Source: Quercus robur
Lineage: Eukaryota > Streptophyta > Magnoliopsida > Fagales > Fagaceae
Assembly (NCBI RefSeq): GCF_932294415.1
Contig: NC_065543.1
Coordinates: forward strand, 31,143,530 to 31,207,529
Length of the DNA: 64,000 nucleotides
Direction: 5' to 3'
Below are positions 30,329 to 44,200 of this stretch, one piece after another. The position numbers and the translations under genes are program-made. Every line of letters starts with the position of its first letter. Position 1 is the stretch's first letter. The notes below the pieces were generated by a model. That model worked only from the letters and a program-made list of their open reading frames with translations. It had not been told where the DNA came from and made no database searches.

Positions 30329-31519
30329 ACAACTGAATAAAAAATAGTTCTTTCTCTCTCCTCTCATCACTTTATTTTAGTCTCTTTGATCCTCTCTCAA
30401 AGAGTCAAACGTCGCACATAACCCAAACAGAAAATACAAAACAAAATCCAGCTCTTATTATAACAACAAAGTTGAATAAAAAAAATATATATAAAAAAAA
30501 AAAAAAGAGATTGGTCGATCTTACTCAATCTAGTGGTGGGAAAGTAGACGAGGTGGTGCTGCATGGTGACTCTGCTAGCTTTGTCCTTCTGGTGTAGAGG
30601 TCCTAGAGGAGAAGAGGTAGAAAAAAAAATTGTATGGATGAAAAATAAAATAAAGAATAAAATAAAGAGAGGAATGGAAAAATAAAATAAAGAATAAGAG
30701 AATTAAAATTGAGAAATGCTACTATAATATTTTTACAATATTTTTATAATAAATCTTAAGTGAAAGGTTGTTATTGACAATTATTGGCAAGTAAACAAAT
30801 AATTCCAGTGACGAGTACAAATTAGAACCAACAAAAACTTATTAGATAAGATTTACTGTGAAACTGTTGTGAATGTAGTTTTTTTAATTAAAATTAGATA
30901 ACCTATAACTCACTATATCATTATCACAAGTGCTTCACAAATTTGTTAAAAAAATATTATTAGTAAAAATTTTAAAAATTTTACTATTGGGAGATTTTAA
31001 AATTTTGGTTATTGAGTATTTGAAAATAAAATAGCCATGAGAAATAAATGATGGAAGATTGAAAAAGCAAACAATGAAGGATTACAAAAAGAATGATGGA
31101 ATAATATTATTATTAGTGCAAAGGAAAGTAAAGAAATAATGTCCTAGAAATAATATTATTATAATGAATGAAGAAATAATGTCTCGGGATCTATGCCAAA
31201 CATATCTTAATAGGACCATGCAAACACTTCTTGATATTTTATTAGAAGTTCTTTCAAATCTTGCATTTCTAGAGGATTTAAAGTGGAACCAATTTTAATT
31301 AAGGGTGGATTCTCACAATTTTCTTAATTAAGAGTTTCAAGCATTGGTTTCACAGGTTCAATTTTTCTTGTCAATTGTTTATTAATTTCATTTTCAAATT
31401 CATTGGAATCATTTAACTACAAAATTTAAATATTATACAACACATCAAAATAAGCCAAATCAAAATTCATCTTATTAAAAATATTGAAAAGTACATTAAA
31501 ACTTGCATTATAGGATATT
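30329..31519. other. AT-rich intergenic sequence, no gene seen
   Basis: About 1.2 kb of low-complexity sequence downstream of the receptor kinase. Short repeats such as AAAATAAAATAAAGA occur near 30640-30700. A hairpin-like ATTTTTACAATATTTTTATAATAAATC motif near 30727 recurs near 51725 and 47870. No open frame of interest. Confidence 0.5.
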
Positions 31520-31930
31520 TTTCCTATGACTTAAGAAAAACCAACCCAAATCCAAATGCTAGAGTGCCCATAGTAGGTATGATGAATGTAGGTGGATCAC
31601 TTAGCTCCTCACAGATGATGGTTGGCACATTCCCCTCCATCTTAGGTGTGAATAGTGTCGTCATTGCTTCAACATCCATGTAGTCCATCCAATCAACTTC
31701 CTCTTAAACCTCCTCAATCACCACCCTACACTTTTCCTTGAAAGTGAGCTTCTCTTTAAAGAATATCTTCCAACAAGGGCACATCTTGCCCTTTTGTCCA
31801 TCCAAGGTTCAGCAAAGTCAAAAAAAGGAAAATTTCCTCCTTCCCTCACAAAGTTCCTATTAAGGGTACTATGGGCACAAGTGCCCAAGACAGGCCTTTT
31901 TGGGTTTCCCCAAAAATCCGTGAGAAGTAC
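31520..31930 (-). pseudogene. Degenerate retroelement coding fragment
   Basis: Minus-strand frames can be pieced together: a region like FAEPWMDKRARCAL, then KEKCRVVIEEV, a stop, EEVDWMDYMDVEAMTTLF and TPKMEGNVPTIICEELSDPP. The style (acidic, DWMDYMD...TTLF) resembles the spacer around the protease region of plant Ty3/gypsy polyproteins, but no catalytic motif remains. The call is tentative. Confidence 0.3.
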
Positions 31931-32271
31931 ACCTCGGCCTAAAGTGAACCAGGCAAAGGATATAAGTTGAGTCGTTACCTAGATTAGGTCTAGGAACTAT
32001 ATAGATAGCTCCCTTATTGTTCAAATTGTTGGACATCCTAGTCCAAATTGTTCTACATACAAATAAAATTATAATAAAAACAGAGAAAAAAGATCATAAT
32101 TTTTTAGTACTTACCCAAATTACTGACTAGCATATTACATGTTTATATATTAGATAATGTATCATGTCCATCCAACTGAAAATAAGAGAGAATCTAATCC
32201 CAGTCGAGCCAAATCCAAGAATTCAATTTGATTGGGGAAAAAAATCCTGTGTATTTTTCTCTATTCATCAG
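31931..32271. other. 3' flank of the receptor-kinase gene
   Basis: No gene seen. The 3' UTR of the receptor kinase should lie in the right part of this stretch, but no confident polyadenylation signal could be chosen. Confidence 0.4.
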
Positions 32272-35200
32272 TCACTCTAGATTAACGTCATAAAGATCCT
32301 GAAGAAGCTTGCTTGATGAAGAATGGTCTCTGCTGATCACATCCTTACTTTGGACAGAAAAAGAGGAATCAATCCATGGCCCGTTCATTGACATGTCTCT
32401 CTGCGTTTGACTGTCATGCAAAAAAGTGGAGCTCACGTGTGTTTGGCTGTCGTGTGAAAGGTTCTCAAAAGCTTTAAACCTTGGATCCAAGTTTGTTTCA
32501 CTGCGCTTTATTATTGGTGCTTGAACCGCACATTTTCCTTCAATCATACTTACTACGGAAGACATTGATGGTCTGAGAGTGGGAGAGGGGTTGGTGCATA
32601 AAAGAGCCAAGCTGAGCATCCTCATTGCCTCTTCAGAGGAGTAGCTTGAACCAAGCCTTGGATCCACAAGTTCGAGTAGGTTTCCTTGCTCTTGTAAGAC
32701 ATAGGCCTTAAATTGCATGTAACAGAGCAAAGATAAACATTCATGATGTCATGCACACTTGCCAAGTTGGTAAGTAGAGAAGATGATAAGCATGAAAGTG
32801 GATTAATGTATATAAAATAATTTATGTATCTTCCCAAATTAAGCAACCTTTTATTCACTGTAAAGAAAATATAACAGTAACAATTGTTAACAAAAAAAGA
32901 TCCTCTAAGAATGGCATAAATATTTACCCAGTCCAGAAGATAAACAAACTCCTCCTTTGGCCTGTAATTGGTGTTGCTTTTCCCACTAACAATCTCTAAA
33001 GCTACCACTCCAAAGCTATAAACATCTGCTTTATCGGTCAAGTAACCCCTCATTGCATACTCAGGAGCCATATAACCTCTGAAGAAAAACAGATGGCACT
33101 AGAATAGTGAGTATGTGTGCCAACTAAGAGAGGCTTTCTAATATCCCATTACAAAAACTTCTAAAACATTTTCTAAATATAAGTGTAAGGTTTTCTGCTC
33201 TCATATTAGACAGTATAAAAATGAAAGTGCAATGTATTGTATCACAACACTGCTACAATATTAAATGGCAAAATAAAAACTCCGAGTCATTGTTGGTTAA
33301 GTCTTATTATACACATTATATATTAAATCCAATGTGCGCTCTCTGACCCCGCAAAAAGTGAGTTTTTCAGCATTTGGTATGATTTTTTTTAACAAGAAAT
33401 AATGGACAAAATTTCTCTCCAAATCAAGTTGGAGAAATCTCTTTCAACTTGCTACATGGTTGTATAAAATGACTATCTGCATGTATAAACAAGTCATGTG
33501 AATATTAAATAATTTATGTAACTAAAAGAACTCATGGATATTTTTTCATGTTGCCACATAGTGGATTGGAGGAACTTTCCTCTAACCCAATTTGGAGAGA
33601 CACTCTGTCCACAGAATTATTTGTATTGTTTGCACTACCTATGTTAAAATTTATTATACCAGAATCCAGTTGTATTTCAAAAAGCTAAATAAAGGTGGAG
33701 AGAGAGAGAAAGAGAACTCACATTGTTCCGGCTATTCGTGTACTAATATGCGTCTGCTCTCCTTCATCAAGCTTAGCTAAACCAAAGTCAGATATCTTGG
33801 CGTTTAGATCCTTATCAAGGAGCACATTTGTTGCCTTTATGTCTCTGTGAACAATTTTCAACCTTGATTCCTCATGAAGATAAGCTAACCCCCTGGCTAT
33901 TCCCAAGCATATCTTCCTCCTCGTTGGCCAATCCAAATGTAGCTGGTGCTCCTCACGACCTAAAATTGGATACCGAGGGAGAGAGTTTTCAACAGTAAGT
34001 CTTACTCTTGATACATATATAAATAAGGTGGATGTTAGTGAAGGACTTACCAAAAAGTGCACGGGCAAGACTGTTGTTTTCCATGTATTCATATATTAGT
34101 AACAACTGGTTTCCTTCAATACAACATCCATAAAGCCTCACAAGATTTGGATGTTGCAATGCAGATATTATGCCTATCTCAGTAACAAATTCACGGCTCC
34201 CTTGCTTCGATTTGGAGGATAGCTGCTTAACAGCAATTAAAGCACCATCTGATAGTACACCCTAAGAACAAGAAAAGCAATTTCATAATCATATTTTTAC
34301 TATCTTGCATTAGTACTCACACCAGTGACATGGCCAAAATGTTGCTAGGATTAACACTTGCCAATAATAAATATCAATAATCCATAATTACCTTGTAAAC
34401 TGGGCCAAAACCTCCTTCACCTATCTTATTTGCAGGGTCAAAGTTCCCAATGGCAGCTTTAATATGTCTTAAAGTAAAATAACCTGTTTGTAAATCTAGA
34501 CCACGTAGTTCTGTATGAAGATAAAAAAAAAAAAAAAAGTAAGAAAATTTCCAAGAGAAAGAATAATAGAAAGGATAGATGATAAAAGGCAAACATATTG
34601 TTTTCATTACAAAAGTTTGCATGAAGTTCGTTTTTCGCCCATAAACTTTAATAAGTTATTTTTTTGTCCCTAAACTATTGAAACGTTACACTTTCGACCT
34701 TAAATTTCAAGGTGATTTTTTTTTTGTCCCTTAACTACTGGATAAAATTACCTTTTCCTCTTTAAAAATATCTTTCATATGATGCGTTTAATTGATAGTT
34801 TCATACCGCATGTTCACCTTGTGTTTGTGTTTCCCTTTTTTTTTTTTTTTAGCTCGAATGTAATGGCCAAGGTAAACATCTCAAATTCTCTAATGCTAAA
34901 AATAGTACCACCTAGTTAGACAAATATGATAAAAACAAGAGTGGATAGAAAGACATAATGTGTAATGTTTTAAATAGATTAGGGACAAAAAACAAACTTG
35001 AAGAAAACTTTTGAATGAAAACAATACTTTTGCTATGATAAAATGTACTTCTACAAGGTAAACAGTGATAAGAACACAGAAAAACACACATCCATAAAAA
35101 AGAAGGATCACTATGTCTTTCTATTGGAATGTTAAAGATCGATTAAACCAAAATACAGTTGATTATGAATCTTTGCCAAGTGTTGATTTTGCATCATCTT

Positions 35201-38200
35201 CTCGATGTATCATATCAAAAAACACTTATAGTTGTGAATAGGCAATACCAAATATAAGTTGAAATGAGAATGAGGATCGCACGATATATTAATCATTGCA
35301 CAGTACAATGCCTATGCCTAGTTTTGCCCTTTTGCATTGCTAAAAGAGCTGAACCTTCTATTAGCCAATATTACCATTAAGGAGCAAAGTGTTCTTTGAT
35401 TTTTTTCCTGTAACTGGATCCTCTGGAACCACAAGAATCCTTAGTTAAAATGGGATTCCAACTTAACACCATTTTTTGAGATTTTGAGAAGAGTTTCTCT
35501 TTGGAGAGCACAATATGATGAAAGTTGTAAGTTGTGTTCGGGGGCAGTTATTGTCTATCACTGGCCTCTATGGTAGCATTAGTTAGGGGCCTGAGTGGCA
35601 GTAATTTACCATGTGGCGGATGTTATTGGTTCGAGTTTGCTTATCCTCAACTCATGAACTTAGCTGAAGCAAAGCTATACGATATTACCCAATTTTTCCA
35701 ATACAGTAGTTTGATATATGATTTATCATTCTTATATAGAAACAGTGTTTCAGGGAGTCAAATCTATTATGGCACTAGATCTAGTATTTTGGTGTGTCTG
35801 TGTGGAGAGAGAGAGAGAGAGAGAGAGTAGGTGGTGGACTGGCTTGAATGCCTAAGCTAGAGAAAAAGATCCCGGAGCATTTATCTGTGTAGTGTATATG
35901 TGAGTGCATGTATGAGTGAGAGTAATTAATGACCATGAACTACTAATGACAAAAAAAATAAATAAATAATAAAGCATAGACACATCTTCTTATTCTATTT
36001 CCAACTTGCAATTTGTAACCATCAAAAGGTCCTTAGATGGTACTTTCTCCACATTTTTTTTATTAAAAAAAATGTGCTTGATCTTACCTTTATCTTCAAG
36101 GACTTTCTTCCCTAGGTAACCCTTCATCCGAAGAAACACCAAAATCAATACAAGGATCACACATGATGCTAGTACAATGCCAACAATAGCTCCAACCGAT
36201 AGGCCCCCGCCAACAACAAAGTCTATAAAAGGAGAGGAATCATGTGCATGCAAGTTAATGACAAAAAAGGTAGACATCCTAAATTGCAGGAAAACTTACT
36301 TGGTGTCACTTCAATGGCAGATATAAGAGGTCCATAGACACCTTTGACAGGAATGGAAGTAGTTCCTTTCCCTGCCCAGTAAAAATGAATCTCCAGAGTG
36401 CTACCACTTACAAGAACATCATCAAATTCCTTAATGATGGGTATACCAACACCTCGAGCTTCCTCCACAATGTTGAAGTCCTTCAACTCCAACTTTCCCT
36501 AGAAAAAATAAAAAATAAAAAGGAAAAGGAAAAGGAAATGTCAAATTAAAACTTTGCAAGCTCCAGCGGGAAGATGAACATCCTTTCTCTTTTCAAAACA
36601 AGAAAATCTTGGAAGGCATCATATAACAAGCTATATTTTAATCATGAAAATCCTCCATCAACTCACTTGAATCGAGACATTAAATATGCGCCTCCCTAGG
36701 CTGCTAAATGTCTGGTCATTAGAGAACATTATTTCAGCAAAGTGGAGCTTTACTTTGTAACTTCCCTTTCGCAAGCAAAGGCCATAGTACCTAAGTGATA
36801 AAGGGGCAACTCGAGCTGTCTCATAGATACCAGTCACATTCAGAGAAAATGTATTCTGTGCACGGTATGGAGTAGTGTCCTTGTCCATGAAGACCCCTGT
36901 GCTGCTATAACCCCATTCTTCAGAAACAGAACTAAATTGTGATCGCCCATCTGGAATTATGTCCGGTACATAATCATTCCCCTCAAAGTTTATTTTTTCT
37001 CCTCCACAATTAATAAACAAGGAGTAATCTGCAGATATAAGAGTAAGTGTGTGATACAAAAGTTCCATCAATGTCAAAAGTAACTTCAATAGTAAACTAT
37101 TAAAGTTCATAAAAGCACAATCTGATATGTATCTTTACTTACGTTTTGGTTTTTTCGAACAGGGAAGGCCCTTCTTCAAGCACCAAGAAATTCTAGAATT
37201 TGAAAAGTTTAGGTCCAATCAAATAATTTTGTTTTGATGCATTTTGAGCAGGCAGAGTAAATGTGTCTTAGGAAGTTAAAAAACTTACGAGTTGCTCTCA
37301 ACAGATGAATAACTAGAAACCAAATTCCTGTTTCATAATAAAGATACATTGTTGGCAATACAAGACAATGAATATGTTAGTCATTTTTACATTTTACTTA
37401 GCATTGATATAAGAGGGATTAATAGTGATTTTTTTTTCCATCCTCTTTAGGAAAAGCTTTGACTACAAAAGTGATTAATACAGAAGAAACTTACACATGT
37501 GACCGTGTCCCACAATCAATCTGAGATGACCCTGAAAAATTGTTGTAAGATATATCCCTGCAATACATTTCATCATTACATTATGAAAAAATTCTTAACT
37601 GGGAAAAAATGAGAATTCAAAAAGCTCATAGTTCAAACACACGACTCACACAAGATCTCACAATTAAAAACAAGTGCATTGACAAATTTAGAGCCTAATG
37701 AAATAAAGATTCTGGACTTAAATTAGACCTACCAATTATTTTTGGTGTACTCCAATACCCATTTTGGCACTTCTCCACTTAATGAGTTGTTGGTTAAGTA
37801 CCTACATCCATAAAATGTTTGTGTCATGTCTTTTCCTGCCAAATGAGTTGTCACAATGAAGGATCCAAACAGGGACAATTTGAGAAATAAATTAAACATA
37901 AAACATTGCGTAATTGAACTAATTTTTGCTCTGTGCCATACATGTCATCTAGCTCTTGATTCCATGGAATTGGACCACTCAAATTATTGAAGCTCAGGTC
38001 TCTACAAGAAAATAAAATTTTCATATTATCAAAAATATATAAATTACAGAAAATGGAATTCAATTCATTAAACAAGATTTATATTTTATTTTGTTGTACT
38101 ATAATATTCAAGCAAAATTTGATGCTCCAAAATGCAGTTTCTTGCAGAAATAAAGCCATCAGCACAAAGTTTAGTAGTAAATATTACACTTTTTTCCCAT

Positions 38201-41200
38201 TAAATGTTGAGAAAAAATACCATTCATTCAGTGGCAAATAGGCAATAGGCAGATTTCAAAATAAAATGCACAAACAGTAAAATTTATTGAATTGAAATGA
38301 TTCAATCGCCACTGGATAGCCACAAGTCCGTCTAGTATCTTGAATTCCTCAAAATAAAATATTCTATCCATGGATAACATAATGAGAAACAAGAAGCAAA
38401 AATATTGGAAAGAAAAGTTCAATGAGAGAGAGAGAATAAAGAATAAATAGATAAACTGTGGTAAAGTTAACCTAGTTTTAAAAGAGAGAACGATTTCATT
38501 TTCAGCTACATGATTCCTTTTTATGAGAATAAGAAACTTTCTTGCTAAAAATAGCATACAAAGTAATTGCAAATAAATCAAGCAACCCTTTTTCCTTTCT
38601 CTAAGAATAAGAGGACCGGGGATTGGTGTGGGGGGGGGGGGGGTGGTTTGTTTGAAGAAGAAGAAAGGGTAATCTTAACATGTTTAACCCCTCATATTAC
38701 ATCAACAAGAAGTTAATCCCAAACCAACCTCAATCATGGAAAGAGGATAAATATCACTAAGTGTGGTCAATTAATTAGTAGGCAGATATTAGAAATAATG
38801 TGATGCTTTATTCTTCTTTGCGTTTGGTTTCCCTATAAATATGGAAAAAACTGTTGAATTCCCTATTGATAGAATTAAACCTACATCAGATATCCGTATG
38901 CCGTCTGACATCTCTTTCATTGAATAAAAATCTCGAAGTTTATATGTTGGTAGCAGTCAAGCATCTCAAAATAATGAACAATAGTGTTGACAATCAATAA
39001 AACTTGAACAACAAATTGAAACTCCATTTTGATCATCTCAAGTCACTTCATAACACTTGTTAGAATAAACCATATAAGATGTCTCATAATGACAAAAGCC
39101 AAAACATAAAAAAGTAATCAAACTAGATATAGAAAAAGAAATTCCCCAGTAAAACCTCTCTATGAATACACCCATTTTAAGAAACTTACAATCGCTTCAA
39201 AGATTCTAACTTTCCTACGTAACCTGGGATTGAACCAGTGATTAAGCAATTTCTTAGAACCCTGAGACACAGGAATAAGACAAAAATCAGAAAGTTAACA
39301 AAACTAAAAAGTTAATTACATAGGATTATTTGTTGCAAGAAAACAAGTAAAAAATATAACTTACAAGTATTTTAACTTTTTCAAATCCTTCAAATTAGGA
39401 AATCCAATACTCAATCCTTTCAAATCAGATATCTTCCTGACAAACATGAAGGATTAGAAAAATCATTCGAACCATCTTTGTACATTTCACATTTTGTACC
39501 AATGTATAAGACCACCTAAGGAGCATGCACTCACAGCTCAATTAAATTTGACAACAGGGATATGGTGACAGGGATGGGGCCCTCCATGAACGTGCCTTGC
39601 ATATCACTGCAAGTGATTAATATTTCCTCAGACAACAACAAAAAAATTAAAAATTAAAAATTAAAAAAAAAGTGTTGAAGTCAAAACTCCAAGAGGAAAA
39701 AAATGGCAGATAAAATTAATTAAGTACAATACTTACAGTCTTTCAAGTTTGCTCCAGTTCCCAATAAAACTAGGTATCTTCCCAGAAATTGCAGTCCCAT
39801 CTATCCTACTGCAGGCAGTATCTCAAGTTTAGGAATTTTGGTATTCTAAAAGCTATATGTCTAACTAATCATGTCAAATTGAATTACTTACAACTCAGTT
39901 AAGTTCGTTAATTTTCCAAACGTTTCTGGTATTGTGCCTGTAAAGTTGTTTGCATTAAGAACACTGCAAGATAAAGAAATATTTGGTCATGCGATTCCAC
40001 GAGGCAAGGCAGCAAAATATTGTGGAAGCCTATAAAACAGGTGCTGATGGTTAACATAGATACTATGTGTAAGGCATAGTCACAAATGACATCAAGAGCA
40101 AGTTAGCCATCCATACAGATATGAGTTCAAACTTGAAATATCCAAAATGAATGACAAATACAATCTACAGTTTCATTGAACTCAGAGAAGACACAAAACC
40201 ATACTCGTATCTGAATGAGATATACTTTTACATGAACATGAATAACAGCTCATTTGAGGAATTTATCTTGAAAAAAGAATTGGCATCCTAAAAATCATAC
40301 AACTGTATCAAACTGAAGAAAAGTTAAAAACTGGTAGAGTTAATAGAAATGTAAGGAAAGATTACAGACCCCTGGATATTGTTAAAATCAATGAATTAGC
40401 TCATCATATTTAGCAATTATCTTCTATGGTTCTACTCAATGTGTTTTCATTGCCCATTATGAATTACAAAACACTTTTTTTGCAGAAAAGATACTGCAGC
40501 TTATTAAACCAGAATGCATTATTAGTAAAATATTATTTCCCCGGGAGAGGAAAAAAAAAGAAACAGAAAAAACAAATACAAAGAAGATATTAAAATGGAA
40601 AATAAAGGCAAGTCTTACAGTCTCTTCAAGCTGCTCAAATTTCCTAGGTTTTTAGGAAGATGTCCATCAAGCTGATTAGCTTCCAAAACCCTATAAAATG
40701 CAACTTAAACTGTAACCCAAGTTGTACACCATTCTTCTTTTAATTAAGCAATAAAATCTACATCAAGACTTACAGCTCCTCAAGTGAACCAATCTCACCA
40801 ATTCCCTTAGGAATTTCACCACTTAACCGGTTTCGTGAAAGGGACCTGTAGAATACCAACTGTTAGGAAATGACCAAACTGTTGAACCCTTTGGTCAACA
40901 CACCTATATGGCAAATAATAAAGGCTCTCATAGATGCAAATGCAAAAAATAACTTACAGAATGACAAGAGGGAGCTGAGAGAAACTAGAAGGAATTGATC
41001 CACTGATGTAGTTGAAACTGAGATCACTGTTAAATGAAAGAAAATTCATTTGGTCTTTCTCAATTTCAAGGTCATAAGACAAAAAGGCCAATCTTTGATG
41101 AAGTCAAAATTTATATAAAATGGACTACATATTGTTTGGAAAAGGCTTACCAAGTTCCTTAATGATTGTATTAATGTGAATATCTACTCAGAAAACATAG

Positions 41201-44200
41201 AAGTATTTTTCATGGTTAATATAATATCATTGGCATGGTGCATCAGTGTGTGCTTGGAATTGGCAACTAAATCTAGAAGATATATATGAACCTGTTTGGT
41301 AGAATAATATACGCTTAGCTGGTTTTTGAGTATCCGATAGAAATTAAATGTTTCTGTTGTTTTAATGTTAGTTAGCCATATCATCATCAATTTAACAAGT
41401 AGTAATACTCTCAATTTTTACAAGTTCTAAGAAAGCCAACTAAAATCCAATGAGAAATATGGTAGTGTACAGAATAAATGAAGAATGTGCGAACACCTCA
41501 ATAACTACTCTTCATAATAAAAAAATCTCTATGGAAAATTCAGCAAAAATGATAATATGATGAGGTTAATTAACTTCTTAAATGCAGAAAAAACATGAAT
41601 GTTTCTCTTACAGTTCTTGCAGATTACGAAGATTTCCAAAATCAACTGGTAGAACTCCGCTTAGATTAAGACGCTTCAGCTGACTGTCATAGCAAATAAA
41701 GAAAAAAGCAGAAAAAATTTGAGACAAAGACAATAAGAAACTGAATGCAATAAGAATCAGCATATATAGAGACTATCAGTTTAATTAACTTTTCAAATTT
41801 GTCATAAAAAAAAAAAAAATTAACTTTTTAAATTTGATTTAAATCTATTGAAGCTTTATGATGGTGGGTGAGATTAGGAACTTAGTTGGAGGGACAAAGG
41901 AAAGATTAAGTTGCTTAAAGTAGGCTAGGGGTGTTTCAACTCTTCAATAGACACTCTTGGAAAATACCTCTCGGTTTACACTTATATTGGATTATCTAAA
42001 CCAAATACAGATTACACTTGCTTGTCTATTTATAGTTAGATAAGGATGCATGCTATTAGCTAGTTTAAAGCCATAGGCACCTGGCCTATGCGCAACTAAC
42101 TAGGCTCCTATGTAACTAATTAGGCTCCTAGCTTATCCTAAACAACCTTTGTTACAACTAGTACAAGCTTGTTAATTGTTATTAAAGCTCAAGTACTAGA
42201 ATAAACAAGTCAGGTAGCTAGGATTCACTGCATCAGTTCAGTCCAGAAATTTCCCATCAAAATAAGTTTTTGCCATCCAGTTGCGCGATGGTGTATTTTA
42301 TGAGCAACAAGTATATATATATATATATATATAAGCTCAAGTTCTAGATAACCCAATTTTTTTCCATCACTTAATACATAGGCTCCATTTCATAATATAT
42401 ATATATATATATATTTTGCTAAGTAATAAACTTCATTGAAAAAAGTATAAGGAAAAAAAAAAGACAAAACAAGGCACATAGGCAGTGTGCTATGAGGCAA
42501 CAAAGAAAAAAAAACACTAAATAGAAATAAAAGTACAAATATCAAGCATATCAGGAAGAGAAATGAAAGTAACAACACCTGAAGAAGCATTTGCCCATTC
42601 AAACAAAGTCTGAATGAAAATGAGCTTCAACTCATGAATCGATCTTCATCCCCTTTAAAAGTACGTTTATTCCTTTCCCTCTATATGTCCCACATAAGAC
42701 AATGAGGGATCATGCTCCAAAGCACCTCTGTTATGAGTCTATTAAACATGCCTGACCAACTCACTATAAGTTCCACAACACTATGCGGCATGACCCAATG
42801 AACCCCAAAAAGGGATCACACCATTTTCCATAACTCGAGCTACTGGCAATGTAGAAGTAAGTGATCACCAGTCTCCCTGTTCTTCTTGCATATGCAATAT
42901 CAATCCATCACCACCAGTTTTCGCCTCCTTAAATTATCAACGGTTAAAATTTTCCCTAACTTTGCTGTCCAAATAAAGAAACTGACCTTTGTAGGCACCT
43001 TTGGTTTTCGCAAAAAGTTTCAAAAGAATAGGTGATTAGAGGTTGTAAAGGTTTATTATAAGAGAGAACGTTAAAAACACATTGAGGAGAAAATTTCCAG
43101 CACGTTTTATTCACCCCATTCCTTCTCAAAGAACCTGCACATATAAGGTCCACAAAAGAGGCAACTGATTCTAACTCCCAATCTTGAACTGGTTGAATAA
43201 AACTAATATTCCAATGGAAAGTGCCCCAGAAGACAACAGCAACACAACCATTGAAGCTTCCTTGTTACTAGCAATATTGAAAAGCTCTGAGAAAATATTC
43301 TCCAAAGGAAGTCCCTCACACCAAAGGTCATGCCAAAATCTAATAGAAGAACCATCCCCCATCTTAAAGATGATACAAGGATAAAAATCATCCCACCCCT
43401 TCTTGATATAATTTCACAAACCAACGCTATAGGGCCCTACACCCTATGAGAACACCAACCTAAACATGCTACCATATTTAGTATCAATTACCCTTCTCCA
43501 CAAGGCATTCCTTTCCATAGCTATCTCCACAATCATTTCCCCAACAAAGACTTAAATAAAACCAAATCCCGAACACCCAATCCCCCATTTTGAACGGTAC
43601 ACAAATAGTCTTCGACTTTACCAAGTGATACTTAAACTCATCTCCTAATCCTATCCACGCAAAATCCCTTTGTAATTTTTCAATACATCTAGCAATATTC
43701 ATTGGGATAGGAAACAGAGATAAGTAGAAGGTAGGCAGGCTGGAAAAGGTGCTCTTTATTAAAGTGATACAGCCCCCTAAGAAAGATATAATCTTTTCCA
43801 CCCAACCAATTACCGCTCCATTTTCTCCAACACTCCAATCCAAAGTTCTTTTGCCATAAAGTAGCACTTAAGGAAAGACCCAAATAGGTCATAGGTAACT
43901 TAGCTACTTTGCATCTAAAAATACCAGCCAATGCTTCTACATTGAGAGCATCACCAACTGGAACCAATTTAGATTTCCCAAAATTTATCTTCAGACCTAA
44001 AATAATCTCAAACTAAACAAAAACCGATTTCAAATGCCAAATTTGCTCTGGATCCGCTGCACAAAAAATCGAAGTACTATCTGTAAAGAGGAGATGAGAA
44101 ATCTCTAAATGTTTCCAAGCACATCCGCCCACCAAGAAACTTGAAATAAAGTTGCCAATCCTAGCCCTCTCAAACATCTAGCTAAGGGCATAACAATAAC

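Noticed and set aside
35534..35830. 98-codon plus-strand frame
   Set aside because: It lies in an intron of the receptor kinase, ends in a (GA)n microsatellite and has no recognisable domain.
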